Positions 1-8,883 are shown, numbered from the stretch's first letter. The stretch: 64,000 nucleotides of DNA from Streptomyces tropicalis (GCF_029269835.1 NZ_JARJBB010000010.1:1-64000); one strand, 5' to 3'. Notes: a model not told the origin generated them from the letters alone. Numbers and translations are program-made.

Positions 1-160
1 CCGTCAGATGGGTGCAGTGGTCGGCGCTGGCGGCGTCGAGCTCGACCGCGAGCTGCACGCCGGGGCCGTGACCGAGCTGGTTGGCGTGGATGCGCGGGTG
101 CAGTCCCCGGGCCCGGCCGGCGGTGAGACCGGTGGCAGCCCGGCGGAGGCGGGGCGCCAC
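1..160 (-). pseudogene. hutI-like fragment (imidazolonepropionase), 5'-truncated, runs off left edge
   Basis: Read leftward from a GTG at 160, the frame gives an uninterrupted peptide with the HutI signature IHANQLG, then GVQLAVELDAASADHC and THLT at the window edge. HutI hydrolyses imidazolone-5-propionate in histidine degradation. In full-length HutI (about 400 residues) this segment lies well past the middle, yet here only about 20 to 35 unrelated residues precede it before the neighbouring ATPase gene. The first half, including the N-terminal metal-binding motif, is therefore absent. The rest may continue outside the window. I read it as a decayed or transposed remnant rather than a working gene. 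Confidence 0.6.
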
Positions 161-207
161 AGCAGCCCGGTGGACGCGGGGCGGGGCGGCGAGGCCGGCG
201 AACGCGC

Positions 208-654
208 CTACACCGCCAGCAGCGGCCGGCCCTGACGCCATCTGAGGGTCTTGTCGAAGGACACCACCGTGCCCGCGCGGCCGGGGTCGGCGCCGATGTG
301 GACGTGGTCGGCGAGGGCCTGGATCAGGCGGAGCCCGCGGCCGTGCTCGGCCTCGGCGGGGACGGGCCGGGACGCGACGAGGCAGCCCGCGGCCGGGAAG
401 CCGGGGCCGGAGTCCGCGACCTCGATCCGGCAGCACTCCCCGTCGAGGTAGGCGGTGACCCGGTAGGCCTCGGCCACACCGCCGCACCCGCCGTGCTCGA
501 CGGCGTTCGCACACGCCTCGGTCAGGGCGACGGACAGGTCGTAGGAGATCTCGGGGTCGACACCCGCGGTCTCCATCGTGCCGAGGAGGAGCCGCCGGGC
601 GAGCGGCACGCTCGCAGCGTCGCGCCGCAGATGGAGGGACCACCAGATGCTCAT
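208..654 (-). CDS. ATP-binding regulatory protein (RsbW/anti-sigma-type serine kinase domain)
   Basis: This 148-residue protein is essentially one GHKL ATPase domain of the HATPase_c_2 type. The N box is LTEACANAVEHG, the first glycine box is VADSGPGFP and the second is HGRGLRLIQALAD. Proteins of this kind in Streptomyces are small anti-sigma factors or serine kinases acting on STAS-domain partners; no partner lies next to it. The start at 654 (MSIWWSLHL) is preferred over an upstream ATG at 735 because AGGAGG sits 7 bases before it. The stop is followed at once by the hutI-like fragment on the same strand. The signalling target cannot be told from sequence. Confidence 0.85.
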   Translation of the reverse strand: MSIWWSLHLRRDAASVPLARRLLLGTMETAGVDPEISYDLSVALTEACANAVEHGGCGGVAEAYRVTAYLDGECCRIEVADSGPGFPAAGCLVASRPVPAEAEHGRGLRLIQALADHVHIGADPGRAGTVVSFDKTLRWRQGRPLLAV

Positions 655-876
655 GCTCCAGCCTCCTGGCTGCGGCTCGACATACCGATACGTATTGCCC
701 CCCGAACCGGGCCGTAAGCACGCGGTTAACGCCATATCGCCCGATCGGCGGATGCGGCAGGGCCCGGAATCGGTGTATGTAGGCCCCCCGGCGACAGACG
801 ACGATCTCGCGCCCGCACCTCAACTTGCGGACCTGCCGCACGGAACACGGGACCCCGGTGGGATGATGGGGCCGCC

Positions 877-1737
877 ATGACTGCCCCCCAGCCGCGCCCC
901 CTGCGCACCGGAGGGGATCTCCGGATCCTGCGGGCCGCGGTGTTCGCCGCGGTCTGCGTCGTGCTGGCCGCGGCCGGGCACACCATGGCCTCCTGCGCCA
1001 CGGTTCCGCTGTGGACGCTGGGCGCCGGATTCCTCGGCGCGCTGCTCGTCGTGGCACCGCTCGCCGGACGCGAGCGCAGCCTGCCGGGCATCGCGGCGCT
1101 GCTCGCGGTCGGCCAGACCGTCCTGCACACCCTGTTCGGGCTGGGGCAGAGCGGCGCCATGGCCTCCGGCACGATGCCGGCCGGCGCCTCGCGCCCGATG
1201 GCCGCCATGGGCGCGCTGCCCGCGATGTCCGACGCCGCCCTGGTGCAGCGGGCGGCCCACCTGGTGTGCGGGACCACCGCGGCGGCGATCAGCCCCGCCC
1301 AGGCCCACCGCATCCTCGTGGACGCCCGGATCTACGACCGCCCGGGCCTGGGCACGGGCGCCATGCACCACCCGGCGGACGCCGTGTCCGCCGGCGGCTC
1401 GGCGGCCTCGCTGCTGCCGTCCCTGCCCATGCTGCTCGGCCACCTCCTCGCCGCCGTCGTCGCCGGATGGCTGCTGCGCCGGGGCGACCTGGCGCTGCTG
1501 CGGCTCATCCGGCTCTCGGCGCACGGAGTCGCCGAGACGGCGCTCGTGCTGTCCCTGCGCGGGGCGCTCGCCCTCGTGCGCGCGCTCTGCGCCGGTCTCC
1601 CGGCGGTGCCCGGGCCGCGCCCGCTTCCCTGGGCCGCCGGCCACGAGACACCCGTCGCTCTGATCGCCGCCGCGCTCCAGCACACGGTCGTCCGGCGCGG
1701 CCCGCCCGCCGCCTGCGCACCCCTCCTCGCTGCCTGA
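877..1737 (+). CDS. Met/His-rich multi-pass membrane protein in copper cluster
   Basis: A 286-residue protein with about five hydrophobic segments: residues 15-35, 45-65, 70-90, a pair around 185-205, and a longer amphipathic C-terminus. A non-hydrophobic loop near residues 85-175 is unusually rich in methionine and histidine (for example GAMHH and several MxxM spacings). I do not recognise a named family. The Met/His-rich loop and the position upstream of ycnI, sco and PCuAC genes suggest a role in copper sensing or transport, but that is inference. The ATG at 877 has only a weak G-rich ribosome-binding site. Confidence 0.7.
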   Translation: MTAPQPRPLRTGGDLRILRAAVFAAVCVVLAAAGHTMASCATVPLWTLGAGFLGALLVVAPLAGRERSLPGIAALLAVGQTVLHTLFGLGQSGAMASGTMPAGASRPMAAMGALPAMSDAALVQRAAHLVCGTTAAAISPAQAHRILVDARIYDRPGLGTGAMHHPADAVSAGGSAASLLPSLPMLLGHLLAAVVAGWLLRRGDLALLRLIRLSAHGVAETALVLSLRGALALVRALCAGLPAVPGPRPLPWAAGHETPVALIAAALQHTVVRRGPPAACAPLLAA

Positions 1738-1936
1738 CACGACGCGACCACCCCCACCGAGCGGAGTTCCGCCGGAGGAAGCGGCCGCCGTCGTGCGGCA
1801 CGCGCACGCGTGCGCGGCCCGGGACCCGGCACCGCCGGCCGTCCCCGCGCGCCCGCCTTCCTCCTCATCCGCGTCCCGCACGTCACCCTCCAGGTTCACG
1901 TGCGGGGAACCCACTCGAAGTGGAGTGCTCCCAGCC

Positions 1937-2671
1937 ATGAAGGCTTCCCGTCTCGCCGGCGCCGTCGCCGGTTCGGCCGTCCTCGCCCTGACCGTCCTGG
2001 CCGTGCCCGCGTCCGCGCACGTCGGCGTCCAGCCGGAGTCCACGCCCGCCAAGGGCGGCTACGCCGTCGTGGACTTCAAGGTCCCCAACGAGCGCGACAA
2101 CGCCTCGACCACCAAGGTCGAGGTCACCTTCCCCGCCGACCACCCGCTGGCGTCGGTGATGCCGCAGCCGGTGGACGGCTGGAACGTGAAGGTCACCAGG
2201 ACCAAGCTGGCCAAGCCGCTGGAGATGCACGGTGAGAAGATCACCGAGGCCGTCGGCAAGGTCACCTGGACCGCCGACGGCAAGGGCATCGAGCCCGGCT
2301 TCTTCCAGAAGTTCCCGGTCTCCCTCGGCGCCCTGCCCGAGGACACCGACCAGCTCGTCTTCAAGGCGCTGCAGACCTACTCGGACAACGAGGTCGTGCG
2401 CTGGATCGAGGAGCCCCGCAAGGGCCAGGCGGAGCCCGAGAACCCGGCGCCGGTGCTGCCGCTGGCCGCCGCGGCCGACGACCACCACGGCACGGCCGCC
2501 GACGGCGACGCCGCGGACGCGAAGCCCGCCGCCGCGGACGCCGCCGGCACCTCCGGCACGAAGGGCGGCAGCGACACCACCGCCCGCGTCCTCGGCGTGA
2601 CCGGGATCGTCGTCGGCGCCGCCGGGGTGGCCTACGGCGTGTTCGCCGGACGCCGCCGCACCACCGCCTGA
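1937..2671 (+). CDS. YcnI family copper-associated membrane-anchored protein (DUF1775)
   Basis: The 244-residue protein begins with a signal peptide (MKASRLAG, hydrophobic core, cleavage near ASA) so that the mature chain starts with histidine in AHVGV, as in known YcnI proteins where this N-terminal His binds copper. The DUF1775 beta-sandwich covers roughly residues 28-165. It is followed by a charged Ala/Asp-rich linker holding an HH pair, then a C-terminal membrane helix and an Arg tail (residues 215-244), so it stays tethered outside the membrane. The ATG at 1937 has GGAG about 11 bases upstream. The downstream sco and PCuAC genes support a role in extracytoplasmic copper handling. Confidence 0.88.
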   Translation: MKASRLAGAVAGSAVLALTVLAVPASAHVGVQPESTPAKGGYAVVDFKVPNERDNASTTKVEVTFPADHPLASVMPQPVDGWNVKVTRTKLAKPLEMHGEKITEAVGKVTWTADGKGIEPGFFQKFPVSLGALPEDTDQLVFKALQTYSDNEVVRWIEEPRKGQAEPENPAPVLPLAAAADDHHGTAADGDAADAKPAAADAAGTSGTKGGSDTTARVLGVTGIVVGAAGVAYGVFAGRRRTTA

Positions 2672-2760
2672 CCCGCTCGTCCGCAGCGCGCGCCGGGGTC
2701 GTGCGACCCTGGCTGCCGGCCCCGGCGCGCGCCGGAGCTCTCACCACTGGGACATTTCCT

Positions 2761-3411
2761 ATGCGCAAGAAGACGTTCGCCGCGGCCCTGCTGGTCGCCG
2801 CCGCCTCGATCACCCTGTCCGCCTGCGGCAGCGGCGAGAGCGGCTCGAGCCCCGTCTCGGTCGTCTCCGGCAACACCTCGAAGGAGGCCGCGACCGTGCT
2901 CGACCAGCCGTTCGCGAAGCCGGACCTCGTCCTCACCGACACGCACGGCCGGAAGTTCGACCTCCGCAAGGAGACCGCGGGCCGACCGACCCTGATCTAC
3001 TTCGGCTACACCCACTGCCCCGACGAGTGCCCGCTGACGATGAGCAACATAGCGGTCGCCAAGAAGGCGCTGCCGCAGGCCGAGCGGGACAAGCTGCGGG
3101 TGGTGTTCGTCACCACCGACCCGCAGCGCGACACCCCCGCCGAGCTGGGCAAGTGGCTCGACGGCATCGACCCGCAGTTCATCGGGCTGACCGGCGACTT
3201 CGCCGCAATCCAGAAGGCCGCCCGGTCCGTGGGCATCTCCGTCGAGCCGACGACGAAGGACAGGAACGGCAAGCTCGTGTCCGTGCACGGCACCCAGGTC
3301 GTCGCCTTCTCCCCGAAGACCGACGGCGGCTACCTCCTCTACGGCGAGGAGACCACCGCCGACGACTACACCCGGGACCTCCCGAAGATCGTCAAGGGGG
3401 AGACCCCGTGA
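2761..3411 (+). CDS. sco: Sco1/SenC family copper chaperone lipoprotein
   Basis: A 216-residue lipoprotein with lipobox LSAC near residue 20 and a thioredoxin-like Sco fold. It has the copper-binding CPDEC (CxxxC) motif around residue 85 in FGYTHCPDECPL and the third ligand His in VHGTQVVAF near residue 178. Sco proteins pass copper to the CuA centre of cytochrome c oxidase. In S. lividans the orthologue also works with ECuC and a peroxidase in maturing the copper radical oxidase GlxA (from memory). The stop overlaps the next start (GTGA), so sco and the PCuAC gene are translationally coupled. Confidence 0.93.
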   Translation: MRKKTFAAALLVAAASITLSACGSGESGSSPVSVVSGNTSKEAATVLDQPFAKPDLVLTDTHGRKFDLRKETAGRPTLIYFGYTHCPDECPLTMSNIAVAKKALPQAERDKLRVVFVTTDPQRDTPAELGKWLDGIDPQFIGLTGDFAAIQKAARSVGISVEPTTKDRNGKLVSVHGTQVVAFSPKTDGGYLLYGEETTADDYTRDLPKIVKGETP

Positions 3412-3875
3412 GGCGCGCGGCGACGGCGGCCGCGGTGACGGCCGCGGCCCTGGCCTGCGCGACGCTGGCCGGCTGCGGCACCTCCGGCTCCGGGGGCGGC
3501 AGGGCGGAACTGTCCGTCAGCGCCGCCTACATGCCCCAGCCGGTCTCGGACACCATGGCGGCGGGCTTCCTGACGATCACCAACAAGGGCGACGCACGCG
3601 ACGAGCTCACCTCGGTCACGAGCGACGCCGCCGGGGACGTCACCCTGCACGAGACCGCGGGCGGGACGATGAAGCAGGCCGAGCGCCTGACCGTGCCGGC
3701 ACACGGCCGGCTGGTCTTCCGCAGCGGCGGCGGCCACCTGATGTTCGAGGGCCTGAAGCGCCGGCCGCGGCAGGGCCAGACGGTCGCCGTCACGCTGCAC
3801 TTCGCCGCGTCCGGACCCGTCACCGTTGAGGTGCCGGTCAGGTCCGCCACGTACACCCCCACGACCGGACACTGA
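3408..3875 (+). CDS. ecuC: PCu(A)C-type extracytoplasmic copper chaperone (ECuC)
   Basis: The GTG start at 3408 overlaps the sco stop and has GGGGGAG 6 bases upstream. The 155-residue product carries a lipoprotein signal ending LAGC and a PCu(A)C domain (residues 35-150). The copper ligands of the family are visible: LHET with a downstream GGTMK methionine, and the distal pair in GGHLMFEGL (HxM). The family chaperones Cu(I) outside the membrane to Sco-like proteins and cytochrome oxidase. Adjacency to sco matches the S. lividans ecuC-sco pair. Confidence 0.92.
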   Translation: MRRAATAAAVTAAALACATLAGCGTSGSGGGRAELSVSAAYMPQPVSDTMAAGFLTITNKGDARDELTSVTSDAAGDVTLHETAGGTMKQAERLTVPAHGRLVFRSGGGHLMFEGLKRRPRQGQTVAVTLHFAASGPVTVEVPVRSATYTPTTGH

Positions 3876-3888
3876 GGAAGGGACCACC

Positions 3889-6009
3889 GTGACGCGGACC
3901 ATCGCCCCCCGCCTCCGGGCTCTGGTGCTGCTGCTCCTGGCCGTCGGCGGCGCGCTGCTGGCCGGCGCCGCACCGGCCTCGGCGCATGCGGCGCTCACCG
4001 GCAGCGACCCCCAGCAGGGGGTGGTGGTCGACAAGGCGCCCACGCAGGTGTCGCTGACCTTCTCCGAGCAGGTCGCGATGAACCGGGACTCGCTGCGGGT
4101 CCTCGACCCCAAGGGCACCCGCGTCGACGTCGGCGGACCGCATCAGGTCAGCGGCACCACGTACGCGGTCCAGGTGCGCACCGGACTGCCCCGCGGCACC
4201 TACACCGTCGCCTACCAGGTGGTGTCGGCCGACAGCCACCCCGTCGGCGGCGCGTACACCTTCTCGATCGGCGCGCCCTCCCGCACGTCCGTCGCCGTCG
4301 GCGGCCAGGACGTCGGCGGCGGACCGGTCGGGCTGCTCTACGCGATCGGCCGGTACGTGTCGTACGCCGGCTTCGTGGTGCTGGCGGGCGGGGCCGCCTT
4401 CGTGCTGGCCTGCTGGCGGCGCGGGGCGGGGGTGCGGGCCGTGCAGCGGCTCGTCGTCTCCGGCTGGGTCGCGCTCACCGCGGCCACCCTCGCCCTGCTG
4501 CTCCTGCGCGGTGCCTACACCACCTCGGGCAGGTTCGGGGACGTCCTCGACCTGGGCCTGCTCGGGCAGGTGCTGCAGACCAAGACGGGCGCCGCCCTCG
4601 TCTCCCGGCTGATGCTGCTCGCCGCGGCCGCACTCTTCGTCGCGGTGCTCTTCGGGTCTCACGACAAGCGGGACGACGACGAGAAGCGGGATCTGACCTT
4701 CGGCCTCGCGATCGGCGGCGGTGTCGTGGCCGCGGGGCTCGCGGCGAGCTGGGCGATGGCCGAGCACGCCTCGACCGGGCTCCAGCCGGGCATCGCCATG
4801 CCGGTCGACGTCGTCCACCTGCTGGCCGTCGCGGCCTGGCTCGGCGGACTGGCCACCCTGCTCGTCGCGCTCCACCGGGCGCCCGCCGACACCCCGGTCG
4901 GGAGCGAGGCCGTGCACCGCTTCTCCCGGGTCGCCTTCGGTTCCGTCCTGGCGCTGATCGCGACCGGCACCTACCAGAGCTGGCGCCAGCTCGGTTCCTG
5001 GTCGGCCTTCACCGGGACCCGCTACGGGCAGCTGCTCCTGGTCAAGATCCTCCTCGTGGTCGTGCTGGTCGGCATCGCCCGGACCTCGCGGCGGTGGACG
5101 CTGCGGCTGATCGCGGCCGCCCCGCCCACCGCTGAGCGGGCCGGCGAACGGGAGCGGACGAAGGAGCCCGTGGGCGCGCGGGGGGCCGCGGCCCGGACCG
5201 GGGCCACGGCCCCCACGGAGAGCACCGCCGACCCGGCGGCCGCGACCGGCACCGACACCGGCACCACCGCTGCGGCGGGCTCCGGCAGCGACTCGGCCAC
5301 CGTGGCCGGAGCCGTGGCAGAGGCCGGAACCGGGGCCGAGGCCGCCTCCGACGACGGCCCCGGCCCGGACGTCGAACCCGACTCCGAACCAGGCTCCGGC
5401 GATGCCGCCGGTGCCGGGCGGGCCGAGCAGCTCGCACGGCAGCGGGCCGCCGTGGACGCGGCGCGGCGCAAGCGGCTGCGGGACGCCGACCCGAACCGCT
5501 TCGGGCTGCGCCGCTCCGTCCTCGCGGAGGCGGCTGTCGCGGTGGTGCTGCTCGCCGTCACCACCGCGCTGACGCAGACCGAACCGGGGCGCACGGAGGA
5601 GGACGCCAAGGCCGCCACCTCCGCGTCGTCGTCCTCCGCGTCGTCCTCCGCGTCGTCCTCCTCGGCGGGCGCGGTCACGCTGGACATGCCCTTCGACACC
5701 GGTGGGCCGAACGGCAGGGGCGTCGCACGGCTCGACCTCGACCCCGCGCGGGTGGGCGGCAACGAGATGCACCTCTACGTGCAGCGGCCCGACGGCCGGC
5801 CCTTCGACGTCCCCGAGGTGAAGGTCGCCCTCACCCTGGCCGCGAAGAAGATCGGGCCGCTTCCCGTGGCCCCCGACCACGTCACCACCGGGCACTGGGC
5901 GGCGAGCGGGGTGCAGATCCCCATGGCCGGCGACTGGAAGATCGCCGTGACCGTGCGGACCTCCGACATCGACCAGGTGACCGTCACCAAGAACGCGCAG
6001 ATCGGCTGA
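3889..6009 (+). CDS. CopC-CopD fusion copper protein with C-terminal periplasmic domain
   Basis: A 706-residue protein started by GTG at 3889 with a GGAAGGGA ribosome-binding site, 13 bases after ecuC. A signal peptide exposes His at AHAALTGSDP, the start of a CopC domain (residues 30-130) that keeps SADSHPVGG. A CopD integral membrane region with about eight helices (residues 145-405) follows. Residues 410-525 are a low-complexity Ala/Thr/Gly/Glu linker, then comes one more helix (about 535-560), a Ser/Ala run and a small YtkA-like extracytoplasmic domain (600-706). The family imports or buffers copper. It lies between ecuC and the dtpA-like peroxidase gene, as in S. lividans. Confidence 0.9.
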   Translation: MTRTIAPRLRALVLLLLAVGGALLAGAAPASAHAALTGSDPQQGVVVDKAPTQVSLTFSEQVAMNRDSLRVLDPKGTRVDVGGPHQVSGTTYAVQVRTGLPRGTYTVAYQVVSADSHPVGGAYTFSIGAPSRTSVAVGGQDVGGGPVGLLYAIGRYVSYAGFVVLAGGAAFVLACWRRGAGVRAVQRLVVSGWVALTAATLALLLLRGAYTTSGRFGDVLDLGLLGQVLQTKTGAALVSRLMLLAAAALFVAVLFGSHDKRDDDEKRDLTFGLAIGGGVVAAGLAASWAMAEHASTGLQPGIAMPVDVVHLLAVAAWLGGLATLLVALHRAPADTPVGSEAVHRFSRVAFGSVLALIATGTYQSWRQLGSWSAFTGTRYGQLLLVKILLVVVLVGIARTSRRWTLRLIAAAPPTAERAGERERTKEPVGARGAAARTGATAPTESTADPAAATGTDTGTTAAAGSGSDSATVAGAVAEAGTGAEAASDDGPGPDVEPDSEPGSGDAAGAGRAEQLARQRAAVDAARRKRLRDADPNRFGLRRSVLAEAAVAVVLLAVTTALTQTEPGRTEEDAKAATSASSSSASSSASSSSAGAVTLDMPFDTGGPNGRGVARLDLDPARVGGNEMHLYVQRPDGRPFDVPEVKVALTLAAKKIGPLPVAPDHVTTGHWAASGVQIPMAGDWKIAVTVRTSDIDQVTVTKNAQIG

Positions 6010-6017
6010 ACCCCACC

Positions 6018-7319
6018 ATGCCCGACCAGTCCCCTCCGGAGGCCGCCTCCCAGCCCTCCCCGACCGCAGCGACCGCCTCCGGGGAGGCCGGCGCGGACCC
6101 CGGGCCCGCCGGTGTCTCGCGGCGGCGGCTGCTCGGCACCGCCGGGGCCGCCGGGCTGGTGCTCGGCGCCGCGGGCGGTGCGGCGGGGTACGCGGCGGCG
6201 CCGGCCGGCGCGACCCCGCTGAGTTCCGTCGGCTCGGACCGGGCGATGTTTCACGGGAAACATCAGCCCGGCATCACCGAACCCCTCCAGGCCCGGGGTC
6301 ATCTCGTCGCCTTCGACCTGGCGGCGGGCACGGGCCGCCCCGGGGCCGCCGCCCTGATGCGCCGCTGGTCGGCGACGGCCGAGCGGCTGATGGCGGGCGA
6401 GCCGACCGGTCACGACGACACCGACGTGGCCCGGGACGCCGGCCCGTCGTCGCTCACGATCACCTTCGGGTTCGGACACGGCTTCTTCGACCGGACCGGC
6501 CTCCGGAAGCAGCGGCCCACCGCCCTGGACCCGCTGCCGGACTTCTCCGGCGACCGGCTCGATCCGGCGCGCAGCAACGGCGACCTGTGGGTGCAGATCG
6601 GCGCCGACGACGCGCTGGTCGCCTTCCACGCCCTGCGCGCGCTCCAGAAGGACGCGGGCGGGGCGGCCCGGCTGCGCTGGCAGATGAACGGATTCAACCG
6701 CGCCCCGGGCGCCACCGCGCACCCGATGACGGCCCGGAACCTGATGGGTCAGGTGGACGGGACGCGGAACCCGAAGCCGTCCGACACCGACTTCGACCGG
6801 CGCGTCTTCGTCCCGGCGCAGGGCGATCCGGCGTGGATGGCCGGCGGTTCCTACGCGGTCGTGCGCCGCATCCGGATGCTCCTCGACGACTGGGAGAAGC
6901 TCTCCCGCCCGGCGCAGGAGAACGTGATCGGGCGCCGCAAGGCCGACGGCGCCCCGCTGAGCGGGGGCACCGAGACGACCGCGATGGACCTGGAGAAGAC
7001 CGGTCCGGGGGGCGATCTCGTGGTGCCGATCAACGCACACGCGCGGATCACGCGCCCCGACCAGAACGGGGGCGCGGCGATGCTGCGCCGCCCCTTCTCG
7101 TACCACGACGGCTTCGACACGGACGGCACACCGGACGCCGGTCTGCTCTTCGTCTGCTGGCAGGCGGACCCGCTGCGCGGGTTCGTGCCGGTGCAGCGCA
7201 AGCTGGACCGCGGGGACGCGCTGTCGCCGTTCCTCCGGCACGAGGCGAGCGGCCTGTTCGCGGTGCCGGGCGGCGCGGCGCCGGGGGAGTATGTGGGGCA
7301 GCGACTGCTGGAGGGGTGA
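6018..7319 (+). CDS. dtpA: Tat-exported dye-decolourising haem peroxidase (DtpA-like)
   Basis: The 433-residue protein has a twin-arginine signal (SRRRLLGT, then a hydrophobic stretch, residues 34-65) and a Dyp-type peroxidase domain. The family motif GQVDGTRNP supplies the catalytic Asp, and His in NAHARITR (about residue 340) is the likely proximal haem ligand. It starts 9 bases after the CopC-CopD gene and probably ends the copper operon. The S. lividans counterpart DtpA is needed for maturation of the copper enzyme GlxA (from memory). A parS-like site at 6248-6261 is embedded in the coding sequence, encoding MFHGK. Confidence 0.92.
   Translation: MPDQSPPEAASQPSPTAATASGEAGADPGPAGVSRRRLLGTAGAAGLVLGAAGGAAGYAAAPAGATPLSSVGSDRAMFHGKHQPGITEPLQARGHLVAFDLAAGTGRPGAAALMRRWSATAERLMAGEPTGHDDTDVARDAGPSSLTITFGFGHGFFDRTGLRKQRPTALDPLPDFSGDRLDPARSNGDLWVQIGADDALVAFHALRALQKDAGGAARLRWQMNGFNRAPGATAHPMTARNLMGQVDGTRNPKPSDTDFDRRVFVPAQGDPAWMAGGSYAVVRRIRMLLDDWEKLSRPAQENVIGRRKADGAPLSGGTETTAMDLEKTGPGGDLVVPINAHARITRPDQNGGAAMLRRPFSYHDGFDTDGTPDAGLLFVCWQADPLRGFVPVQRKLDRGDALSPFLRHEASGLFAVPGGAAPGEYVGQRLLEG
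6248..6261. other. parS-like centromere site (1 mismatch), inside the dtpA-like gene
   Basis: GTTTCACGGGAAAC differs at one position from the Streptomyces ParB-binding palindrome GTTTCACGTGAAAC. Streptomyces chromosomes carry some twenty such sites clustered around oriC. Binding has to be inferred; the site is coding sequence here. Confidence 0.65.
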
Positions 7320-7400
7320 GGAGCGGCCCGGATTCACCCACGGGAGGGGTGCCCGTGAGACGGGCCAGCCGTCCGTCCGCGCGGCCATTAGGGTGAGGGC

Positions 7401-8333
7401 ATGCCAGCCAGCTACGCGTATCTCGGTCCCGAGGGCACCTTCACGGAAGTCGCTCTGCGCACGCTTCCCGAGGCCGCCACCCGGGAGCTGATCCCCTACG
7501 TGTCGGTGCAGTCCGCACTGGACGCGGTCCGCGCCGGCGAGGCCGAGGCCGCGTTCGTGCCGATCGAGAACTCCGTCGAGGGCGGCATCACCACGACGCT
7601 CGACGAGCTGGTCGCGGGCGCCCCGCTGATGATCTACCGCGAGGTGCTGCTGTCGATCACGTTCGCGCTGCTCGTCCGGCCGGGCACGAAGCTGTCGGAC
7701 ATCAAGACGGTCACCGCCCACCCGGCCGCCCAGCCGCAGGTGCGCAACTGGCTGAAGGCCCATCTCCCGGACGCCCTGTGGGAGTCGGCCGCCTCGAACG
7801 CGGATGGCGCGCGCCTGGTGCAGGAGGGCCGCTACGACGCGGCCTTCGCGGGCGAGTTCGCGGCCGCCCGCTACGGTCTCCAGGCCCTGGAGACAGGGAT
7901 CCACGACGCGGAGAACGCGCAGACCCGGTTCGTCCTGGTCGGCCGGCCGGCCCGGCCCGCGGCGCCGACGGGGGCGGACAAGACCTCGGTGGTGCTCTGG
8001 CAGCGCGACGACCATCCGGGCGGGCTGCGCGACCTGCTGGGCGAGTTCGCCTCCCGCGGCATCAACCTGATGCTGCTGCAGTCCCGTCCGACCGGCGCCG
8101 GCATCGGCAACTACTGCTTCTGCATCGACGCCGAGGGCCACATCGCCGACCGTCGGATGACGGAGGCGCTGCGGGGCCTGAAGCGGATCTGCCTCCAGGT
8201 GCGCTATCTCGGCTCGTATCCGAGGGCGGACGCCGGGACGGCGGACGTCAGGGCCCCGCTGCCCTGGACGTCGGACGAGGAGTTCGTGGCGGCCGCGGAC
8301 TGGGTCGCGCGCTGCCAGGACGGACGGTTCTAG
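7401..8333 (+). CDS. pheA: Prephenate dehydratase
   Basis: A 310-residue enzyme converting prephenate to phenylpyruvate, the committed step to phenylalanine. The catalytic domain (residues 4-185) shows YLGPEGTFTE, the substrate loop ENSVEGGITTT and the catalytic TRF in NAQTRFVLV. A C-terminal ACT regulatory domain (about 200-285) includes GGLRDLLGEF and LLQSRPTG, which bind phenylalanine for feedback control. It is a monofunctional enzyme without a chorismate mutase domain, as usual in actinobacteria. The ATG at 7401 is preceded by GGGTGAGGG. It stands alone between the copper cluster and serS. Confidence 0.95.
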   Translation: MPASYAYLGPEGTFTEVALRTLPEAATRELIPYVSVQSALDAVRAGEAEAAFVPIENSVEGGITTTLDELVAGAPLMIYREVLLSITFALLVRPGTKLSDIKTVTAHPAAQPQVRNWLKAHLPDALWESAASNADGARLVQEGRYDAAFAGEFAAARYGLQALETGIHDAENAQTRFVLVGRPARPAAPTGADKTSVVLWQRDDHPGGLRDLLGEFASRGINLMLLQSRPTGAGIGNYCFCIDAEGHIADRRMTEALRGLKRICLQVRYLGSYPRADAGTADVRAPLPWTSDEEFVAAADWVARCQDGRF

Positions 8334-8387
8334 ATCCCCCTTGACGGTGGGAACGAGGACGGACGGCCTGGCCCGGCCGGGGGTGAG

Positions 8388-8700
8388 TTATCCACAGAAG
8401 TTATCCACAGGCGCACCTCTCGACCTGGGGACAAGTCGACACCGAAGTGCCACTCAGTCGACAAATCGCCCTACAGCCCTCCCCCTCGTCCACCACCACG
8501 CGCCTCACCCTTCGTCCACCTGTTTCCTTCGGTTCACCTTTTGAAGCGACCCCTTTCCACCCGAAAGTGGGTGTCCCACGCGTTTGGGCTGGGAATTCTT
8601 CCCTCCGGGCCAGCCTTCCGGAGTGATCAATTCCGAAATCCACAGATCTTCCGCACAGCCTGTGGATAACTCCTCGGGGGTGATCGACTCCTGTGGACAA
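8388..8700. other. Cluster of DnaA boxes upstream of serS
   Basis: The 550-base gap between pheA and serS holds two forward TTATCCACA boxes (8388-8396 and 8401-8409, 13 bases apart). It also holds reverse boxes TGTGGATAA (8661-8669) and TGTGGACAA (8692-8700), the latter being the Streptomyces consensus TTGTCCACA. Weaker matches occur at 8426-8434 (TGGGGACAA) and 8636-8644. No replication gene is adjacent, so this is a DnaA-binding cluster outside oriC rather than the origin. From memory, S. coelicolor has high-affinity clusters named D78, H69 and H24 away from oriC that restrain replication initiation. Confidence 0.8.
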
Positions 8701-8788
8701 GCGGACTGCCAAGTCCCGCTTCCCACAAGGAAATCCGGTCAACGCAGCGCCCGGAACTGCCCCGTTCCAGGGAGTCGGGCCCACTTTC

Positions 8789-8818
8789 TTGACACGTTGC
8801 GCAATTCCGCCATAACGG
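8789..8818 (+). promoter_or_regulatory. Putative housekeeping promoter of serS
   Basis: A consensus -35 box TTGACA (8789-8794) is followed after 18 bases by TAACGG (8813-8818), a fair -10 for the HrdB-type sigma factor. Transcription from about 8825 would give a leader of roughly 60 bases. The -10 match is only partial. Confidence 0.45.
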
Positions 8819-8883
8819 TAGGTAAGCCGCGCTTCGGAATACTGGGTCGTGGACCGGAACGCGGCACCGGTAGCCTTGGCCGC

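Noticed and set aside
8388..8700. The cluster as the chromosome origin oriC
   Set aside because: Too few boxes, no dnaA or dnaN nearby, and oriC in Streptomyces lies between those genes.
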